Shown: in pieces, positions 1 through 13,713 of the stretch | Numbering within the stretch: the first letter of the stretch is position 1 | How the letters are laid out: every line of letters begins with the position of its first letter | Origin: Zarea fungicola | Taxonomy: Eukaryota; Ascomycota; Sordariomycetes; Hypocreales; Cordycipitaceae | DNA: 64,000 nucleotides | Direction: 5' to 3' | Assembly (NCBI GenBank): GCA_900169235.1 | Contig: FWCC01000355.1 | Location: 7,486 to 71,485, forward strand | Translations under genes and position numbers: made by a program | Notes under the pieces: generated by a model | The model's input: the letters and a program-made list of their open reading frames with translations, nothing else | The model's database searches: none | Told to the model about the DNA's origin: nothing

Positions 1-580
1 AAAAAAAAAAAAAAAAAAGGGGGCCTACCCAGACTTTCCTGCTGTAACCCAAACAATATCCAATATCCAATATCCAATATCCACAATCCCAGAAAATTTC
101 GGGCGGGAAAAACATCGCCGATTAAAAAAGTCTATCGCTTTTGGTGAAGCCAGGGAGAGAAAAAAAAATGGGAGAAAAATACCACCTTTTTTCATCTTCT
201 GCCGGGCTTCGCTAGAAACCTGAGCCAGTGAGAGGGGAGTTTCTTCTCGACCGCTGCGTGCAACTCATTTTTGCCACTGTACTGCTGTGGCCTTTTGTTC
301 TTCTGTGTTTTCGCAATGCGTTGTTCGTTTAGGAAAAAAGAATCATTCCGTTTGCGTACCAGCCGTCTTCGGAATCCGTAATTGTGTGTGTAATGTTTTT
401 TAAAGGTTGTATGCTTTCCTTGCCGTAAAAAGGGCTTCGGTTCAGGGTGGACACGCTTTGTTTCCAAGATATTTCTTGTACCATGTATCCAACTTGTTTG
501 TTTCGGTTCCTATGCCAACCGTATTGCCATAAAATCATCCCGGTCAATTGAAAAGCAAATGCAAAGAAAAATTTCAAATA
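1..580. other. Left flank without a recognisable gene
   Basis: The window opens with an 18-base A run followed by five G. No supported coding region was found here. The stretch lies downstream of the minus-strand Myb-like gene, so part of it should be that gene's 3' UTR and terminator, but no sharp signal was identified. Confidence 0.5.
54..81. repeat. 7-bp tandem repeat (CAATATC)x4
   Basis: Four consecutive perfect copies of CAATATC are visible. This is a simple tandem repeat in non-coding DNA; no function is inferred. Confidence 0.85.
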
Positions 581-1990
581 TCATTCCATTCGTCGTCGAT
601 AGCTGCTCTCGTGTGACCTTCTGTCGGGACTCCCAGGCCGCTTCAGTTGTCTGTGGTCTTGTTCACTGTAGATGTGACCGCCCTGCTGTTGGTTTGCATG
701 CTGCTGAGGCATTCCTGGGTGCATGTTTTGCGGATGAGGCGGGGACGGTCCCGATAGATGTGCCGGAGGAGGAGTAGAATACGGCGTAATACCAGTCGTT
801 AGTTCGGCGACGCCTGGTAGCGGGCCGGGTACTCGAGGCTGCGGTTGATGCTGGATCGGGGGCAGGCCAGGGCCCAACTTGTAAGTATAGTCGCCCGGTG
901 GCGGAGGAGGTGGTGGCTGTTGCTGTTGATGCTGGTGCTGGTGCTGTGCGTGCGGCGGAATTGAGGCGGGATTTGCCATGGGATGCGGCGGAGGAGGCCC
1001 GAATGGTATCGATGAGTCTCGACGTGATAGGCCGCTGGCTGGCCGCGAGCTGCCAATAACACCATAAGGGGCCTGTGGTGGAGATAACCGCAGATCGCGG
1101 CTGAGGCTGTCCTGCGACTGGGAATGTGCATGGCCTCGAATTTGTGAGTTTCGGCCAGCTGCTTCTGCGTTTACAGCGGCAAGGGTAAAGGGAGTTTGAC
1201 CTGCCCGTCGTGCCATGTCGGTTTCTCCCAGTTGCCAGTGCATGGCTTCTGCTGCTCGCCAAGGAACTGCGAGCTCTTCAGCAACTTTTGCCCACATCTC
1301 TGCTTTGAATCTGTTATATACGGAAATGCTATTAGTGGTCTGATATCCATCACAGTCTTGGACAAAACAGCGGGACCGCTATTTTACTGGGTAGAGATTG
1401 AGGTAATGGGCTAGTAACATGTTAACAGGGAAAGAAGTATGGGCTTACCTGTCGTAGAGCCGGGCTAGCTTGTTTTTGCGCTCTTCATCCCATTCACTAC
1501 GACGCTCTAGATAGTTCTGGTAATGCAGGCGGCAGCTGATGGCGCTCCTACCAGGCAAGCGTTTCGAGACGTCGTCCCACTTCATGCCACTACCACGAAG
1601 CTCGATGATGAGGGCGTCTTCCTCAGCAGACCATTTACTTTGCTTCTTCACGGGCTGCTGCTGGTAAGGGTCCATGCCTTGTGGGTGCATGTTCCGTCTG
1701 TTGGACGGACCTCCGCCTCTTGGGGGGATCGGGGGCATCTGATGATGGGACATTTGGGACGCCAGAGGAGGTGGTCCATGGGGCATTGGCTGTGCAAGCA
1801 TTTGGGGGGCCGTTGCAGCTGGAGGGAGAATGCGCTGAGTACTGTTCGATGCTGATGGCTGAAGTGGTGATGACTCATTGGAGTCTTCTCGTTTAATGAG
1901 GGAGGCAATATCCACGGTGAATGTCGTTCGTGACCCTCGTGCTGATGTTGGTTTCCTGGAAGCTGGCTTGGATACTCCACGAAAGTTAAT
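581..1990 (-). CDS. Myb/SANT-domain DNA-binding protein (start uncertain)
   Basis: Probable nuclear transcription or chromatin factor. Exon 1 ends at 1449 at a GTAAGC donor, the intron is 1311-1448, and exon 2 runs 1310-581 to a TGA stop. The join is in frame. Around residues 118-215 two Myb-like helices are visible: WSAEEDALIIELRG, then a repeat beginning SEWDEERKNKLARLY that continues across the splice. An upstream motif VDIASLIKRED and a C-terminal half rich in Pro, Gln and His (a QQQQ run followed by PPPPPPP) suggest disordered regulatory segments. Odd: the minus strand has no ATG between about 1876 and 2731. The start given is an in-frame ATT (1988-1990) preceded by GCCGCC; from it the protein would be about 423 residues. 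An upstream exon, sequence error, or non-AUG initiation are alternatives. Direct targets cannot be read from sequence. Confidence 0.75.
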
Positions 1991-4900
1991 GGCGGCACTT
2001 GGTACGTAAGAAAACTCTGCCTGCGAGAGGCAGAGGAGCGATTGAGTTTCGATTTGAGCCACGACTGCGACTTTTCTGGTTGCGTGCCTGCTGTGATGGA
2101 CAGGCAGGCAGCTTGATTGTTAATTGGGCTTGCTCCGGAACTCGGGTCGGCTGGGCCGTAGACTTGCAACGTTAAGGCTCTGGACCGTTGGGCTAGATGG
2201 CGTAGTGACTTTTGTTTTCACTTTGAATGTGGGAAAAGAGAGTGGCTATCCAAGGAAAAAAAAATTTGAATGCCCAACGGGAGATTCCGACAGTAGCTAA
2301 CTGGAGGGATGTTGGGTTGGAAAATGGTGGAGTGGTGGTGTGTTGTTTTTCGCTAGGCCGACAATGAAATGTGTTGAGAGAGCGAGGGTAGAACAAGTCT
2401 GCAAATCCTTTATGATATTCGAAAGATGAAGGGTGTAATCAAGTGAAATTAAAAATAAAAATAAAAATAAAATAGTAGAAGGCGGTAGGTGTCGTGTATG
2501 TATCTGGTTGGGTGGCTGTAGAGCTCGATTTGGAAGCGAAGGTCGGTCTAGGGTTCTTTGGCCTTTTGAAAGAACGGTCAGGTTTTGGAGTAAGTGACTA
2601 GCAAAAGAGGGCAGTACACAGGTACTTGTATGAAAAAAGAGTAAAGCACGAAAAAAGATTGGCTAGAAATAGCCACAAGCAAGTAGTGTTTATAAAAGCC
2701 AGGCGGAAGAATGATTGGGTGTAGACAGGGTTTCATCCGACCAATGGCGGGAGATGAGCTTAGCAGATGAGGCAGAGACCGACGGTGGCAACGGCTGGGG
2801 TTATTGTACACTGTACACGTCTAAAAAAAAACGCCTAGGCTGGGGCAGCTGGGCCTTGACAGGGTTTCCCTTTTTTCCTTTTTTTATTTTTAATTCCTTG
2901 CCAGCAGATCGGGTCGCGAAAAAATTAATAAAAAAAAGGAACTCAGGTAGTGGCAGGGGTCCGCGTCCTGAAAAGGTAGGGTTTAGCAGGTGTGGTTTTT
3001 TTTTCCTTCACCCCGAGTCACAAGTATGTTGAAAGACAGACCCATTCATGAGGAAACGTCAGACAAGCAAGACACGCAAGGCACTTGAACAGGACTAGGC
3101 AATAATAGCGGAAGAAAAGAAACCCTGAGGGGGCGTGCTGGTGTTGGATCAGGGGTGGGTGGTGTGAATTGGGCGGGGACTTTAGTCCAGTTTGGCCAGT
3201 TTTTGCATTATTATTATAAAAGCGAGTAGAGAGTACAAGCATGGGGACGACCGGACAAGCACCAGGAGAATAAACAGATCCAATGCACAGACTTATTATG
3301 CTTGTGTGTGATAATAGCGTCCCAGAACGTGGCTGATGACTCCATAGAGGAAGCCCAGGCGGAAGGTTTGCTTTGGTTTGCGGAAGGGAAGCCGGAGGAG
3401 GGAGGGTCGCCCACTAGCTCGCCAGGGGTGGGTTACTGAGTTTACATGGGGGGGGCGTGCTGGGATCCGCGTCTGTGTGAATAGTTGTGTGTTGTCTGCT
3501 TTGTGAATGTTGTATGCCTACCAGTATGCCAACTCTTAAGTTACTGTACGTACAAGGGTGTGCTACAGGGTGTATGCGGTGGCAGCGAGCGTAACGCCCA
3601 AGCGATATCAAAAGTCTGTGTGTTGGGGACGTTTGGATTCGCTACCATTACATGTACCGTTCTCAGCGTTGGTGCCCCTGAATCATCGGTTGCTGATGAT
3701 GATGAAGCCAATCTGTTTCCCAGTCGGAGCCGAAAGAGTCGGCCAGGAGCGGTAAATACAAAGACTGAATTCGATAAACATCGGTGGCTTCTTTCGCTCG
3801 TTTATCACTGTTGAGCTCTCAATGTGGGGTTAATAAAAGAACCCTCCAAGCCCATTAAAGAAAACGGGGTAGAAGGTGCCAACATCTAAGTGGGAGATGG
3901 GCGGCAAAATGATGCGACGACCCTTCGGTCACAGCAATAGTAACTACCCAGTAATTTAGAGGATGCGAGCGAGACACTAAAAGTACCAGTAGAGAGAACC
4001 AAGGAAGAACGAGCAAAAGGCTGGCAGCGGTTTGTCTACAAACTAGCCTTGAAAGGGGCTACAGGGGCATGGATATAGCTTGAGATTCAGCCGGCAGGCC
4101 GATGTAGCTACCCTCATTATGCAAGTCCGTGTAATACGGGAATGGGCTACTCCATACAGGGAGCTGTATGAAGCCACATCAAATATAAGATTACGCTGTA
4201 GAAGAGGAAATCCAAAAAGATAAACGCCCCAACAGTTGTGTAGCATCACAAGGAAGGGCGTTGGCAGAGAGGGAGGTTCGTGACTGGGGCTTAATGGCGT
4301 ATGTAGTAGGGTTGGGGCTAGATGAATTGTCAGTAAGTCTTTGTGGGCTGTTAATAATAAGAGGCGAGACTATCAAGTGAATGCGAAGAGGAAGCTGTCA
4401 GGAGTTCATAAATGCGGCCAAGTATACATGCACTGTCATCAATGCGAAGTATACGTGGCGTTCTGGAGTGCGTCAACGTTAACTGGGTAACCCTGTACGT
4501 GTTTACGATTAGTTATCAAGCCAGTCTCCTTCTCTTGCATCTGATTGATTTGCCGCAAATAACTGATCGGGCATGCCATCGCCACTGCGTTCGGTTCGAT
4601 TAGTACATGGGGCCAGGCTATTGGCGAAGGAAGGCCACAACTCGATGAAACTACAAATTACCAGAAAACGACAATTCGCAAGGGATTTATGAACAATCAA
4701 AGTGTATTAAAAAGAAGAAAAGGCAATTTTTTTCAAAAGACTGATTCAGAAGTCATCATCCAATTGGATAAAAAGTTGTGCATTCATACCGTGTTGAAGA
4801 TCACGGGACAGCATTGTGTTAGTCACCACGTAGCCTGGCCACCTACTAATACAGCGCCGGAGTAGTAGAGCTGGTATATTTATAATAGTGCATTGCGTCG

Positions 4901-7900
4901 TGATGTGCAGCAACGCTGGCGCGTGTCTGGAACATGTAGATGACATGGCTGGAGTTTTGGCTGAGACAAGGGCCACTAAGCTGGGAAGAGAATATACCGC
5001 TTACTGTCTCTGCTTTTTATCGTGTGATTTTTCATTTTGATTCAACCATCTTCAAACTTAGTGGCGTTTTTGATAAATAAAAGTTCCTGTTAGCTCTGTT
5101 GTGCTGTGTTTTTTCCTTCTTTCGCTTCTCGCCTGTTATGAACCAAGATATTATGCGACTGACAAACCTCCCCTTGTCTGACACGGACACCTCTTTTTTA
5201 AGTCGACTATGGGACATGGGGGGCAAAACGCCTCTTTTGCTAGATCACCGGTAAGGATCCATGGTTTCCTTTCCATCGATATTACATGCACACCCACTTT
5301 TCCCGATTGTAACTTGAGCCATCCACGCCCGAAGCACCGTGCAGACAGCTGCAGCATCCATAGCATGGTGACGGGATTGTAGTCATTATGATATCGGCTT
5401 TGGATCTAGCAGCCATGGTGAGATGGGAAGTTCATGCTTGAGGAAACGCGGCCCGTGACATGGCCACTGCGATGATGAACCATATGCGCCATGTGCTCAT
5501 CTCAACAGTCACATTTGCCAGGCATGGCTTGTTTTACTATGGGAGGGGAAACAATTGGGTATCGCAAGGGTTTCTGAGTGCGTTGCTATAATTAATAAGG
5601 CGCTCACGTATACTGGGCGACAAGCTGTATTACTGGCCTTGAAGTGGTAACTTATTATTACATGCAAGCTATAATACCTAACCATCATGCGTGTCTATGA
5701 ATAGTCGTAAGCCAGGCCCCCTCTCCGCATGGGCTGAGTCTCGCGTGAAACAAGCATACGGAGAATTTAAGATTTTTTTCTGGTTGCCATGTTCCTTTTT
5801 CTTGAGGTTGCCATCCCGATAATAGACGCCGTGTGCTGCTGTACGAACCATCGTAATTACAAAAACAGGGTAGGACTGAACAGCCCTGTCATACTTGATT
5901 TGTATTACCCCAGACGTGCGCCGCGGGCCATGGTTCAGGTGGTTATGACCGGGAAGTGACTGGTATGACGGTGACGGGCCTGCAGCTGAACGGGGAATCA
6001 GTACTGGTACAAGCTAGTAACTGCAGTTTTTGTACAAGTAAACTTGGGGGCTAAATGAAGATGAGGCCAGCCGCCAGTCGCGACCAGACATGGTTGGCTG
6101 TGGTTGGAAAGATGGATGGGAGTACGAGTAATGATGCCTGATTATGCGTGACGATACCGTGATTGATAAAACTACAGAGTCGCATTGAGCCACAGGTACT
6201 GAAGTACCTAGACACCGATATACCGGTTTGCAAATACCTGTGTTAAAAGGGAGAAACCAGCTGAGGAGTGCTACCCAGCCCTTTTTAGGCACTGTCCTAG
6301 GCGGATTGCCGACAGGACACCACTAGCCTACAGTGGGTGTTGGCAAGTAGGTAGGTACAGTACCTACTCTAAGCCTCAAGGCAAAGTGACACAAATTGTA
6401 CGGTACAACCTGGTACAGCACGGTCAGCCTCGACAGGTGTGCTGAAAGGAACGGCTTCAGCAGCTCCGCAAAAAAAGAATTCTCCTCGATTCCCACCCCC
6501 CCTTTCAATGACAGCTGGACTGAGCCTGCAGCTTCTGTCTCTCAGCTACATTCAAGCCCATTTGCCAGCCTGGCACCCAGCTTGACAACAACCACGGCAC
6601 ACACCACTCACGGCCATCAACATCAACATCCCACACCGTTTTTTATTTGCATCACAATTTCTTGACCGCTAGCTCCGGCTGCTCACTAATAACGGGTAGC
6701 TTAGCTAGTTACGATACCAGCCCTCCATTGCATCCAGGTGCTTTGCATAGCAGTTCATCGGTCAGGCAATGCCACTCTTCCATACCACGCTAACATCCTT
6801 GCCCTCTCCAGGTCCACGCCAGACAATGCAAATTCCCCTTTGGGCATCCTGATTTGACAGGGAATCATGCAATACAGTCCTCGCGATTTGTCATTATCAC
6901 TTTCAAACTTTCTTTGCATCAACGTCTGTCCTATCACCCCGCTCTTCCAACAGCATCACCAATGGACGGCCACATTGACGAGCTACGTTCAAATTGATTC
7001 CTGCAATATATACCACGCCCGCAAGATTGAGCGGTGGCGGACCAGGCGGATCAGGCACCTGCGGGCTGTTGCTGGCGTGCTAATAACTACTTAGTAGCGG
7101 TTCCAGTCCTTGTTCTTTTTTTTTTTTTTTGGGCGCCGCCCGCTTTCTGGCTAGGCCGCAAACTTCAGGGCAGAAACCAGGGTTAACGGGGCCTGAATCG
7201 TACCTTTGGCTGTTGCTTCGCTGCATCCGGTGCCTTTCTTCAAGCCTGCGACTTGCAGGGTTGTCTTGGCAGCCCTGGCTTGTTCATGCACACCATGTGG
7301 TCTCTACTCGGCCGCACCAAAAGTTGAGTCAACTGTGTAAATTGGTATTACACCAGACCTTCTCAGCCACAGCTCATCGAAACAGGGAATTATGTATGAC
7401 TTGTTGGGGGCCCTTCATCCAGGCCTCTCATCATCCAACTTCGGTTACTGCAGAGTACCCATGGTTCGTTCGGCTGATGTGGAGTTTTGGGGGTTGACGG
7501 GCTGATTTGCGTTGCCCAAACGTTGAGCTTCTACACCAGTGGGCTAGGACCACAGAATGTGGTTGGAAACAGCCCAGATAATGCCGCATGAACTCGTGTC
7601 GTTTTGCTCTTTTACTCCTGTAGCAAATGCATTGCTAGCCATTCGTGTTCGTTCAGACTCCATCAAAGTCCACATTGCAGTTACTGCCGTCGATCTTGCC
7701 TGAACCTTGCAGTGAATCAACTACCAACTGTTCCATTTTATTCACGGCATACTTTTTTTATTCATCCATTACCTTCATAATGTAATAAACGATCATCACC
7801 ATGTTCAACTAATGGCTAGTTAGTTATTGAAAAAAAAAAAAAAAAAAAGCATATATAAGTGAGTAGGAGCCTCACTTATGGCCCACCACATACATTGTGG

Positions 7901-10900
7901 GTTTGTTTTCTTGACCGCGATTTACTTACACTAACTAGTTTAATAAATACGTCAACTTGCGGCGTCGCCAAAGCAAGACATTCGGTGCACGATCTAGGTA
8001 AGCCACAGCCAGCTCCGGCCATACTCCAACTGCAAAGCGTTTTATTGTGCAGGACCTCAGTTAGTGAGCCTTTAGTTAGCTGGTGATCTTTGGCACTTAT
8101 ACGTTTCTACATTCGTCATTGACGAAGTATTCTAGCTACATCTGCTGTATCAGACCTCCGGCCCCGAATTGGCTAATTTATGCCGCATTGTATTCCAATA
8201 TCGTCCCTGCGATTTTTTTCCCCCTTCCTAGCTCGACGGTTTATTTGGTCCCGCTGCCGCTGGCGTAGTTCGTCAGGCTCGGCGTTGCCGTTCGTCACCA
8301 CGCCATCTCGGACCCAGCCCGCTATGACATTAATCCTAACCTGGTCCGTGACCTCACCGGATAGTTCCAGGTAAATTTTAAAGTTAGGCCCAGCAAACGG
8401 TTCCCAAGTTTCAACAGGGAGTGTTTTTCACAAGCCACGAGGATGCACAAGACTTAAATTTCAAATATGAGACACAGCATATCCAACAATACTCAAACCC
8501 GTCTGCACATCAGAACTTTTATAATACCCAACAAGGGCGAGCTTGCCACATCTTGCCTTTGAGAGCGGCCAAGAAGTCCTGTTAGTGGCCACTGGTGGAG
8601 ACAACAGCCAAGACCGCTCTTTCAAGACGGTTGACGACATGCCAATCAGTTAATTACATGCTGAATGTTAGACTGACGTGCGCCTTGCATTTCCTGGTCC
8701 AGTTATAAGAAATCCGCCACGACAAGGCATGCCAGCAAAGTGTGGCCCCGTGCTAGGACACATTCTATACGGAGTATTAAAACTAATTAAAACTGTGGCT
8801 TCTGAGCTTCCAGTGAGATCTCGGCTCCAGATGGAGCTACGATGGACAGCACATGCATAACGGGGACAACTACACCGTACGTTGCACCCCTTAAAAGGTT
8901 AGGCATGTCTGCTTGAATAGCACCTTCTACATACAAGCCTTGACGTAGCCTCGATCTTCCTAGTTTCAGTCAAAGGTAATTTGGGGCATGATAGGTAAAG
9001 AAAAAGAAACCGGCGCAGTTGGCTCACGTCCGACCGTTTCATGACAATTTACAGCCTCATCACCACGTAGCCCCTATCCGCAATTACGCAGGCGCGGACA
9101 AAGCTCCTCGTCCTCAACTGTGCGCCCGCTGCAGCTTCCGCTTTGGCTCAACTATGAGACTAGCATATGCGGAAGCTGCCGGGCCGGTCCCGACTAGTTG
9201 GGACAATCCCCACTCCAAACAATCTCGAGGGGAAATGACATCAATAAAAATCAGGTGCGTGGTTCGCCGGCTAAGTCTCACATATGGCAGGCTTACTTGT
9301 TATTTAAATCTAGACCGCCAGCGTAATATACACGATACAGGGCATGGACCATTACGAGACACGCCCAAAATTACAGACAATAATGGCGAGACAATAATGG
9401 CGAGGAAAAGAAATTTCCGTTTATTCACCAACGTGGCAGATGAGCGAGGGCCGGCGCAAATACTAAAAGCCATGGGATTCCGCCACAATATTGACTCCAG
9501 CCTCAACCCCGGCCTCAACAGAGGCGTTCCGAGAAGAGGGCTTAAATCATGTTTATATGGACGTTTCAGATCCTTCAAAGCCCAGCAGAGTGTTTTATGC
9601 CGCATGTTGGGGATAACAAGCTGTTCTCTGCCAACATTTTGGCGACCGCCACTTCCCGTTGCCTGCCTATCGCGTGGCAGCATCGGGCAGCGACAATGCA
9701 AGCCACAAGGCTCAGCATCCGGCCTGTGACGACTCCTGCACGTCGGGCTCAGCATTCTCCCAGAGTGGTGGGCACACCCTTTCCACACCGATGTTTTTGC
9801 TCAGTGTGTTTTAATCACAATAAGACTTGCACACGTCGCCAAGGCGGCTCTGTCTCACTTGTTCGTGAACGCGTACATTGTTGCGCCTTGGGAGTCGTCC
9901 GCTGTGGGATGCTTTTGTGCATTTGTTGTCTCAACCCTTGCTCATTTATATTAAGTTTCCCCCGCCATGCGAGTGCCCCATCAAAACGCAGCATATTAGT
10001 CCTGAGCCACGCGTGGCATAGCAAGAGGATAATCTGCAAATCGTGACGATACTAGGTCAGGTGTGGTGGATCTGTGGCGTCTCTGGCATGGGCCCTCACC
10101 TTTTCTTGATGCAAAAAGAAAAGACTGCGGCAACTGCCTCATTATCTGGACAAAGGATGTTTGACACTACATCAATCTGGTGCGGTTGCCGCCCAACCCT
10201 TTTACGCCTCACGTCTCGTTCCACCAGGCAGGGTTGGCAGGCTAGGGTGCAGGTTAAAGTGGCTGAAGACAAAGCAAGCGGAATGGCAAAACAAAAGCAA
10301 GCATAATATCCGTGGGCGGGCAAACAAGTCGCCGGATCCTTCTCCCCGACTTGCTCACGTTACAGACCGCTGCCAAAAGGAGCAAGTAAGTAACTAAACA
10401 GCAGTATGCATGTCAGTTGTCTCTTTTCTTTTTTTGGTTCCACGCTTGCAACGCCCTGGCAGGCTTGCCACGCCTGCCATGCTCCCAGCCATCTCCCGTG
10501 CACCGGGCAGGTGGGCGAACAAGGTGTTCCTCTGGCTTTTGAATCGAGTTGCGAGGCGAGCATCGGCTCCATGACCCGTTCTAGGTAAAGATTTCGCCCT
10601 GTGTATTGCGTACCAGTAACGTGTTCATCGACAACCAGCAGGTCCGCCACCGCCTTGCACAACAGCCACTTTGGCCCATGCACTTCAGCCGCGTGCTGAG
10701 CTGTCGGTCCAGACTTGGGCAGGTTGGGCAGAGGATATGTATTAGCATCCCTGGTCGTTGCAAGTAATGCGCACTTTGCCTTGGTCTCGACTGGGCTGAG
10801 CTTGCGGTCAGTTTTGGCATCTCAGCCTCCTGACCGCTAGTTCCCACAATTCGTTTTTCAAGCTGCTGTTGGTGGTGGGTGTACTTTTCCTACCGCCTGA

Positions 10901-13713
10901 AGCGCCATCATATGGGCACCGCCAAATGCCTCCTGCATGCAGCCCATGGTGCATCATTCTCCGGGAGTATGTGGGTATTCATATATGTATGTCCAAGGGC
11001 CTCCCAGGTGCCTGCTGCAGAACATTCGGTCAACGAGCTAGTGTCCCAATCATGGCAGACAGTACCTTGCACGGCCGCAGCAGTTCATGCACATTAAACT
11101 GGCAAACAAATTTAATTGTTGCCTTGGCAAGCTGAGCTATGTACTCATACACCTCCACCATTTCGTTGCACCCTCCCACGCAGCCACGAGATGCACGCTG
11201 GCGGATTCATATTCCAGAACCCCATAGACAGGCGTCACTCCAGACTCCATTTTGTCGATCCCGAAGTGTGATGCTGAAGAGGGCGACTTTGTAGTTAATG
11301 GAACGATGTATCCCGATGGTTGTATATTTCCCCCGCTTACTTTCCGGTGTTAATGCAGTCTATTTTCGGTAATTGATCCCTATAAGCCTTCATGCGAAGT
11401 GGCATGTCCGATGTACTTTGCCGTCGCATGTCGGACCATGTCGCTATTCGGTGTCTTTATGTGCTGACATGAACTGACGGCTGAAGCTTATATTATTTTA
11501 TTTTGTTGTTGTTGCTATTGTTGTGCATGCGGCTTATATTCTCGATCTAGCAAGGCCAGGTGCAACAACACCCGGCTACATCTGATCCGCGGGCCGCTCT
11601 ACCCGTGGATGGCAGGCCGTGCGGCCCCATCCTTTTTCGTTTTAATTCCTCTTCCCAATCTTGTTATTTTCGTCCATCCTGTACAACGCATGCGTATCCG
11701 ACTTACTGTATTGCATGGCAATCACTGTTACATTGCATGCCTCTGACCTGGTGGGGTTTGGGGAGAGAGAAAAAAAGTATCAAAAAAGCCCGGGCATTAT
11801 GCGGCATCTGTTGACACATACCTGTACCTGGGCTTGCACGCCCTGTAAATCCTGTAGAGAGACAGCCTGCAAGGTCATGCAGTATCGCACATCTGTGAGA
11901 CTTGCCTGTAAACGAAAGAGGATTGAGGGTGGTGTCTCTTTTCTCCCCATATCTACTTCACTCGGTATATGGGGAGGGTTGGCTAATTTTCGTTTCCTTG
12001 TTGGAGATGAGGCTATTGATGGGAAATTGTAAATTTCTTCTGGTAATATATTTGTTTTGTTTTATTTTCTTCTTAACGTCTTGTTTAGCAAAATGAACTT
12101 GTGTATGACGTGGTTGAACTTTGGAGGATTCAAGCTTTGTTGGATGTGGCTGGAAGATGCGGTCAAGAATAGGCACTATCAGCAAGCGGGAAAGCCAAGA
12201 AGAATATGACTCACCATTTCCATAAATCATGAGGGTGTTGGAGTGAGCCTTGGCGCTTTCATTGTCTTTGTGCTCTCCGTCATGTTCACAGTTTCCAGGA
12301 TGCTACGGTTTCCTCCAAAAGTAGAACATGCCGTGCTGTCTCACCGCCGCTGTAGAGCGTATTTTACTGCAGAGACGCATCACACGGTAGCATAATAAAT
12401 CAGCTTATGTATTCTGGGTTAAATGCAGTCTATCACGCTTAGGAAATCCTGCTTAATATCAAGACACCCATCAGATTTTGAAGTCCATTGAAGCTCGCTG
12501 GATTGAGCTGCTACCCTGGAGCATCGCCACAGGTGGCTCGCGCCGCCGTGATGTGGCTAAGAGCTCCCCACCAAGATTCCCCAAAAGCTGTGTGCGTCAT
12601 GAACCCCTCCAAACCTCCTCATCGCATCCGCATTAGAAACCCGTCATTTTCGAACGCCAGACATTCAAAACGGACACAGAGGCGGCACATACGGTACTTG
12701 AATCTGGTACTACAACTTACTTTGACGCTGCAATATCAAATCAGCACGAACCCTTGTCTGTTGTGCTTAGAATCAAACGGCTCGAGGACCAAAAGCAAAA
12801 GCAAACCGCATTATCATCCAATCGGGAACCGTTGCGTTTTTATCCAAAATTTAGCTAATTTCGTGATTACATCCCCGGAGCGGCCGTCTTGTCTGTTTTT
12901 TCTTCTTCTTTTAGACAGGCCATTCTTGGCTGTCTCAGACCCTATAAATCGAGATCGTTGTCAAATCACAAAATCGGGAAAAAGGAAACCAAGCAACGAG
13001 GGGCTTGAGCGCATCGCCTTTATTGTTCTGTAAGACAGTTAGACCCTTGACTCTCCCCTGTCCCCATCCCTCCCACGCAGAACCCCAGACAACGGGATGT
13101 ATACCATTTTGACTGGCCCGCGACAAACACGAAAAAAAGTTAAGACAGGGACAAAGCGTTGCGAGATTGGGGGCGCAGACAATGTAAAAAGCAAATACAG
13201 CATCCCAGCGGGCAGGAGAAGAGGAGGAATGGAGCTTGAGGCCAGAGAAAAAAAAAACTGTTTCAGCTAAACAATGGGATATATGAAGTATTTCTTCTTC
13301 CTAAGTTCTAAAACACTAGTGCACCGAGCACCTAAATGGGAGCCTCATTTTCTTGTCTTCTTACTGGTCTTTTTTTTTCTTTTTAAGGGACAACTCCGGA
13401 TACAAGCGGTCCGACCCTCGCGTGATGGATTGGCTGGTATTCTCCAAAACTTGGAACTGCAAAAGCATGCTAATTTATCGGGTTTTCTTAGTCTCGTATT
13501 CAACAGACGAATTACAAAGCGTCACCGCTGTCTGAACGGCGCCAAGCAGAGACTTCTCTGAAAACGCAAGAGTTCTTTTTTGCGTGCTTTTTTATTCAGA
13601 CATTTCGTTCATCAGGCAAATCTCAAATATTCCCGCCCCTCTGCCCAGGCACACCCCTCCACCCCCCGGGGTAAACGAGAAAGAGAAAGAATAATATCTG
13701 CGGATCCGAAACC
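1991..13713. other. Gene-poor intergenic region of about 11.7 kb
   Basis: No reading frame with recognisable protein character, ATG start and splice logic was found on either strand. The part nearest the Myb-like gene presumably holds its leader and promoter. Simple sequence is scattered through it: an AAATA run near 2450-2475, a T run near 7117-7130, an A run near 7831-7848, and TTG repeats near 11503-11522. Short GGTACC/CCTAGG-type palindromic clusters occur near 6300-6430. Base composition is ordinary, unlike the AT-rich block at 33.5-37.3 kb, so it is not an obviously RIP-damaged repeat. Long UTRs, non-coding RNA or lineage-specific small genes cannot be excluded. Confidence 0.5.

Noticed and set aside
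4585..4605. GTTCGATT resembling a tRNA B box
   Set aside because: No A box at the proper distance and no cloverleaf stems could be drawn.
9019..9788. Overlapping open frames of 236 (plus) and 162 (minus) codons
   Set aside because: The plus frame starts at a non-ATG codon, neither has recognisable motifs or splice support, and amino-acid composition looks random.
12488..13033. 181-codon plus-strand frame upstream of cofactor B
   Set aside because: Begins at TTG, has no domain character, and lies where the cofactor B upstream region is expected.
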